Made by a program: the position numbers and the translations under genes. The notes under the pieces were generated by a model. It was not told the origin of the DNA, made no database searches, and worked only from the letters and a program-made list of their open reading frames with translations. Of a stretch of DNA of 64,000 bases, positions 60,512-64,000 are shown piece by piece. Source of the stretch: CBDBON01 sp965208395 (lineage in GTDB: Bacteria; Chloroflexota; Dehalococcoidia; Lucifugimonadales; CBDBON01); NCBI GenBank assembly GCA_965208395.1, contig CBDBON010000003.1, positions 744,001-808,000 on the forward strand. The letters are read 5' to 3'. How positions within the stretch are numbered: position 1 is the stretch's first letter; each line of letters begins with the position of its first letter.

Positions 60512-61708
60512 CTACGCGCCGGAGAGCGCCGTCCCGGCCTCTCCCAGCGCGCTCTCTATCTCGCCAAGCACCTCCGGGTCGGTCTGGACATGGACGGCGG
60601 ACGAGAGTGCCTTGACCGCCTCCCCTCCGCCTATGCGTCCCAGCGCCCACGCCGCGTGCCGTCTGACCATCGGATCCGCCGTCAGAAGCGTTCGAGCCAG
60701 AGCCGGCACCGATCGACGGTCGCCGATGTTGCCCAGCGCCACGCAGACGTTCCGCAGAAGACCGGTGAGCTTCGTCCTCTTGACCGGACTGTTCCGGAAG
60801 CGCTCCCGGAACCCATCGTCATCCAGGTCCAGGAGCGGCAGCAGCTCGGGCGCCGCAAAGTCGTGGCGCTGTCGAAACGCGGGCTCCACGCTCTCTCGGA
60901 CGTCCGAGTTGACCGGACAGACGTCCTGGCATATGTCGCATCCGAATATCCAGTCGCCGACGAGCGGGCGCATCTCCATCGGAATGGCCCCCCGTAGCTC
61001 TATCGTCAGGAAGGATATGCAGCGCCGGTTATCGATCACGTAAGGAGCAACGATCGCCCCGGTCGGACACGCATCGATACATCGGACGCACTCTCCGCAG
61101 TTCTTCAGCAGCGGGGCGTCGGGTCGAAGCTCCAGGTCGGTGATGACTTGGCCGAGGAAGACCCACGACCCGTGACGGGTTGTCAGGATGTTGGTGTTCT
61201 TGCCGAACCAGCCGACTCCGGCGCGCTCCGCCGCGGCGCGGTCGTTCATAGGGCCGTCGTCGACGAACAATCTCGTCCTCACAGGCCGTCCCGCCCGCTC
61301 CTCCAGTCCCTCCGCGAACTGGCGGAGTCTAGCCTTGATCAGCTGATGGTAGTCGTCGCCCCATGCGTACCGGGCGATCTTCCCCTTTATTCCTCCTCCG
61401 TCCGGTTCACGTTCGCCGGAGAGGTAGCTCATCGCCAGCGATATGACGGATCTGGCGCCGGGTAGCAGCCGGGCGGGATGGGTGGCGCGCCGGACCCGCT
61501 CCTCCGTGTACCACGGCAGTCCATCCATCAGCCCCTTCCTGATGCGCTCCACTGCGGCTCTCTCGTCGCGCGGGAAGGGCTGCGCCGACGTAAAGCCCAC
61601 GATGTCGAATCCGAGCTGCTCGGCGTACTCTCTTATCGAGCTCTCTAGTGCACCCAGGACGCGCTCCGTCCAGCCGAATTGAGTTACGTACGGTCCATTA
61701 TCGCACAC
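60512..61708 (-). CDS. queG: Epoxyqueuosine reductase
   Basis: A 398-residue cobalamin-dependent iron-sulfur enzyme that reduces epoxyqueuosine to queuosine in tRNA. AEQLGFDIVGFTSAQPFPRD at the N-terminus, LFVDDGPMNDRAAAERAGVG followed by WFGKNT, two [4Fe-4S] motifs (CGECVRCIDACPTGAI and CDICQDVCPVN), then C-terminal HEAT-like repeats (ALGNIGDRRSVPALARTLL). No ATG precedes the first domain; GTG 61708 is the best start, and the long open frame beyond it is antisense to guaB3. Next on the strand is the Nmad3-like gene. Confidence 0.95.
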   Translation of the reverse strand: MCDNGPYVTQFGWTERVLGALESSIREYAEQLGFDIVGFTSAQPFPRDERAAVERIRKGLMDGLPWYTEERVRRATHPARLLPGARSVISLAMSYLSGEREPDGGGIKGKIARYAWGDDYHQLIKARLRQFAEGLEERAGRPVRTRLFVDDGPMNDRAAAERAGVGWFGKNTNILTTRHGSWVFLGQVITDLELRPDAPLLKNCGECVRCIDACPTGAIVAPYVIDNRRCISFLTIELRGAIPMEMRPLVGDWIFGCDICQDVCPVNSDVRESVEPAFRQRHDFAAPELLPLLDLDDDGFRERFRNSPVKRTKLTGLLRNVCVALGNIGDRRSVPALARTLLTADPMVRRHAAWALGRIGGGEAVKALSSAVHVQTDPEVLGEIESALGEAGTALSGA

Positions 61709-61776
61709 GGCCTCGCCGCGAATTCTCCCGCCTCCGTCATATCGGCGAAAGCCGGTATCCAGTCTCCTCCGCCGCC

Positions 61777-61806
61777 TTGACCCCGCGAAACGAGCTTTGC
61801 TATATT
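61777..61806 (+). promoter_or_regulatory. Sigma70-like promoter for the guaB3-type gene
   Basis: TTGACC (61777-61782) and TATATT (61801-61806) are 18 bp apart; the ATG is 28 bp further with GAGG in between. Close to consensus. Confidence 0.6.
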
Positions 61807-61834
61807 CCTCCCAATCTCTCCCCCGAGGTATTCT

Positions 61835-62974
61835 ATGGCGACATCCCCTTCTAGACAGCTCAGGCGAACATTCGGCTTCGATGAGGTCGCCATCGTCCCC
61901 GGCGACGTGACCATCAACCCGGACATGACCGAGACGGGCTTCTCGGTCGACGGTGTCAGCCTCTCGATTCCAGTCCTCGCCTCCGCTATGGATGCGGTCG
62001 TGTCCCCGAAGTTCGCGACCCAGATGCACGACCACGGCGGCTTGGGAGTCATGAATCTTGAAGGGGTGCAGACGAGATACCGGGACGCGGACGAGGTGCT
62101 GGACCGCATCGTCAGTGCTCCCCGGGAGGAGGTGACTGGGCTCCTCCAGGAGATATACTCGGCTCCCATCGACGACCGGTTGATGGGGGAGAGAATAGAG
62201 GAGATCAAGGAAGACGGCGCCACGTGCGCCGTCTCTGTTACTCCGGCAAGCACCAAGAGCCTCGCTCCGGCGGCCGCGGAGGCGGGCGCCGATATGGTCG
62301 TCGTCCAGTCGACGGTCACCACCACGAGGCACATCTCCAGAAGCGCCCGGGGGCTCCGCTTCCCCGAGCTTCTCGAGATGGTCGACGTGCCGGTGATCGT
62401 GGGCAACTGCGTCTCGTACGACGTGGCGCTCGAGCTGATGGAGACCGGCATCCACGGCGTCCTGGTCGGAGTAGGCCCCGGGGCCGCCTGCACGACGCGC
62501 GAGGTAACCGGCGTCGGCGTCCCGCAGGTGACGGCGACGATGGATTGCGCAGCCGCCCGGGAGGAGTACCACAGCCGTACAGGCCGATACGTGCCCATCA
62601 TCATCGACGGCGGGATCAGGACGGGCGGCGACCTGTGCAAGGCGTTTGTCGCGGGCGCCGATGCGGCCATGCTTGGCACCCCCCTCGCACAGACTGTCGA
62701 GGCGCCCGGCAAGGGCAACAACTGGGGAATGGCGGCGCCTCACCCCACCCTGCCGAGAGGCACCCGTATCGAGACGGGCATCAAGGGCACGCTGGAGCAG
62801 GTGCTGTTCGGCCCGAGCTCGGTGACCGACGGTAGCCAGAACCTCATCGGAGCGCTCAGGGTCTGCATGGGGATGATCGGGGCCCTCAACATCCGGGACA
62901 TGCATAGCGCCGAGATGATCGTAGCGCCGGCGATCAAGACCGAGGGCAAGCACTTCCAACTGGGCCTCGAATAG
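61835..62974 (+). CDS. guaB3: GuaB3-type IMP dehydrogenase family protein
   Basis: A 379-residue TIM-barrel of the IMPDH/GMP reductase family, GuaB3 branch. FDEVAIVPGDVTINPDMTET then PVLASAMDAVVSPKFATQMH, the catalytic-Cys loop GVGPGAACTTREVTGVGVPQ, DGGIRTGGDLCKAFVAGADA and GTLEQVLFGPSSVTDG. It lacks CBS domains. GuaB3 proteins are shorter than true GuaB (about 490 residues) and their reaction (IMP dehydrogenase, GMP reductase or other) is not settled. A strong promoter lies upstream. It is divergent from queG. Confidence 0.88.
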   Translation: MATSPSRQLRRTFGFDEVAIVPGDVTINPDMTETGFSVDGVSLSIPVLASAMDAVVSPKFATQMHDHGGLGVMNLEGVQTRYRDADEVLDRIVSAPREEVTGLLQEIYSAPIDDRLMGERIEEIKEDGATCAVSVTPASTKSLAPAAAEAGADMVVVQSTVTTTRHISRSARGLRFPELLEMVDVPVIVGNCVSYDVALELMETGIHGVLVGVGPGAACTTREVTGVGVPQVTATMDCAAAREEYHSRTGRYVPIIIDGGIRTGGDLCKAFVAGADAAMLGTPLAQTVEAPGKGNNWGMAAPHPTLPRGTRIETGIKGTLEQVLFGPSSVTDGSQNLIGALRVCMGMIGALNIRDMHSAEMIVAPAIKTEGKHFQLGLE

Positions 62975-63037
62975 ACCCGCGGCCCACCTCTCACCGGGAA
63001 CGCCGGCATCCTGCCCGCACTCCCGTTCGCCGCCTCA

Positions 63038-63955
63038 TCAACTCCGAACAGTCACGGTCCTACCTCTTCCCTCGTCTGCGGGGGGAAGATTGAGATGGGG
63101 GCTCTTACCGCTCTCTACCTCGACCGCGCGAGCCAGCCCGAGCATGTCCCTGTGAAAGCTCACCTCTCCATAATGGGCACACCCTCCGGCTAAGGCTGAC
63201 ACCGCGTCAAGCTGCTCAGGAGATATCTCCACGATCACGCGCCCACCGGGACGAAGCCGGGCGGGCGCCTGGGCGAGCAGACGTCTCACCGCCGTGAGCC
63301 CGTCGACGCCGCCGTCGAGCGATAACCGTGGTTCACGCTGTACCTCCGGTGCGAGGCCTGAGATATCTCCGGTAGGAATGTACGGAGGGTTGGAGACCAC
63401 CAGGTCGACCGGACGGGGCAGGGCGTCGAGAAGGTCGCCCCGGCACAGACGGATCCTGCTCTCCAGTCCGTGTCTACGTACGTTCGTCTCCGCCGTGGAG
63501 ATGGCCTCGCGGCTGATGTCCGTCGCGTATACGGTCGCGCGAGGCGCGTGGAGGGCGATGGCGATCGCGATCGCGCCGCTGCCCGTTCCGATGTCTGCGA
63601 TCAGCGGCCGTGCGCCCGGGCCAAGAGACGAGCAAAAATCGATCGCCCTCTCCACCAGAAGTTCGGTCTCCTGTCTGGGTATCAGCACGGCGGGACCCAC
63701 CTCTAGGTCGATCCCATAGAACTCCCGGTGGCCGGTGATGTACGCGAGCGGCTCCCTGGCTGTCCGCCGCCTGAGCAGGCCGCCCAACTGTCTTACGGCC
63801 GGTTCCGGAAGCTCCTCCCTCATCGACGCATAGAGTGAGGCGCGGTCCATCCCGGTCGCGTACCGGATCAGTACCTCGGCCTCCAGTCGGGCGTCATCGA
63901 TCCCGGCCTCGGACAGCCGGCCCGCGGCCGCGTCAAGCCACTCGGCAGCCGTCAG
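63038..63955 (-). CDS. prmC: Peptide-chain-release-factor glutamine methyltransferase PrmC (CTG start)
   Basis: A 305-residue SAM methyltransferase that methylates the GGQ glutamine of release factors. VLIPRQETELLVE, ADIGTGSGAIAIAIALHAP (SAM site) and the catalytic DLVVSNPPYIPTG are present. The first ATG (63850) would remove the helical N-terminal domain; the frame extends upstream as TAAEWLDAAAGRLSEAGIDD to a CTG at 63955, behind GGAGGAGG and overlapping the preceding stop as CTGA. I take that as the true start. prfA-prmC is the usual gene order. A C-terminal 20-residue tail is extra. Confidence 0.92.
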   Translation of the reverse strand: MTAAEWLDAAAGRLSEAGIDDARLEAEVLIRYATGMDRASLYASMREELPEPAVRQLGGLLRRRTAREPLAYITGHREFYGIDLEVGPAVLIPRQETELLVERAIDFCSSLGPGARPLIADIGTGSGAIAIAIALHAPRATVYATDISREAISTAETNVRRHGLESRIRLCRGDLLDALPRPVDLVVSNPPYIPTGDISGLAPEVQREPRLSLDGGVDGLTAVRRLLAQAPARLRPGGRVIVEISPEQLDAVSALAGGCAHYGEVSFHRDMLGLARAVEVESGKSPHLNLPPADEGRGRTVTVRS

Positions 63956-64000
63956 GAAACCGCCTCCTCCAGCAGCTGCGCCTGCTCGCGCTCGATCAGG
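63952..64000 (-). CDS. prfA: C-terminal tail of an upstream gene, probably release factor 1
   Basis: Only 15 codons are visible: LIEREQAQLLEEAVS then TGA at 63954-63952. Position directly upstream of prmC with an overlapping stop, and the Glu-rich end, fit prfA, but the fragment is too short to prove it. Confidence 0.5.
   Translation of the reverse strand, partial: LIEREQAQLLEEAVS

Noticed and set aside
61709..62959. N-terminal 416-codon extension of queG
   Set aside because: It is antisense to the guaB3-type gene and does not resemble any protein; the QueG domain begins after 61708.

Overview
The window looks like chromosome of a GC-rich, uncultivated bacterium, most likely in the Chloroflexota (SAR202/Dehalococcoidia-like). 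This rests on gene flavour only: lipoproteins with Pro/Thr-rich linkers, CaiB-type CoA transferases, luciferase-like flavoenzymes, SnoaL-like proteins, LprG/P55-like pairs, and a dispersed repeat containing CCTGAGCCTGTCGAAGG. No rRNA or marker phylogeny could be run. Three tRNA genes (Asn, Gly, Phe) are present. There is no CRISPR array and no intact transposase.

Layout. 1-7.7 kb, minus strand: housekeeping genes (gltX, yqeY, purQ, a split EamA transporter, the start of purL; rluD-lspA; an iron-type alcohol dehydrogenase whose best start is AUA). 8-21 kb: a lipid-tailoring and export island. A plus-strand GPP34 (GOLPH3-like)-cytochrome P450 fusion faces a minus-strand run of RND exporter, LprG-like lipoprotein, MFS exporter, lipoprotein, Rieske oxygenase, MMPL-type exporter and sterol 24-C-methyltransferase. 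21-28.5 kb: a voltage-gated-type cation channel, a CaiB transferase, three SnoaL-like proteins, a serine hydrolase, a degraded recombinase-like tail and a metal/siderophore-type binding lipoprotein. 28.7-36 kb: tRNA-Asn, a VOC protein, a UGSC-type selenoprotein read through an in-frame UGA with a SECIS-like hairpin, a PPOX protein, a pentapeptide-repeat protein, an argininosuccinate-lyase paralogue paired with an LLM flavoenzyme, and an SDR.

36-46 kb is accessory. It holds a two-gene module (a 1281-residue zinc-finger/nuclease/RecQ-helicase fusion and a membrane-anchored coiled-coil protein, overlapping ATGA) that is a plausible undescribed defence system. It also holds a CobW GTPase-WD40 pair with a strong promoter and palindromic operator, and several gene relics. 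46.4-52 kb: a complete pyruvate-dehydrogenase-type operon (lpd, E1-alpha, E1-beta, E2) followed by thyX. 52-64 kb: a second MFS/LprG-like pair, an ECF sigma/anti-sigma pair, gamma-glutamyltransferase, YceI and HtrA proteins, an Nmad3-like protein with queG, a GuaB3-type IMP dehydrogenase relative, prmC, and the last codons of what is probably prfA.

The strongest leads are the selenoprotein, the sterol-type lipid island, the RecQ-nuclease module, and a 12-bp operator shared by the binding lipoprotein gene and the CobW gene, which points to a small metal regulon.
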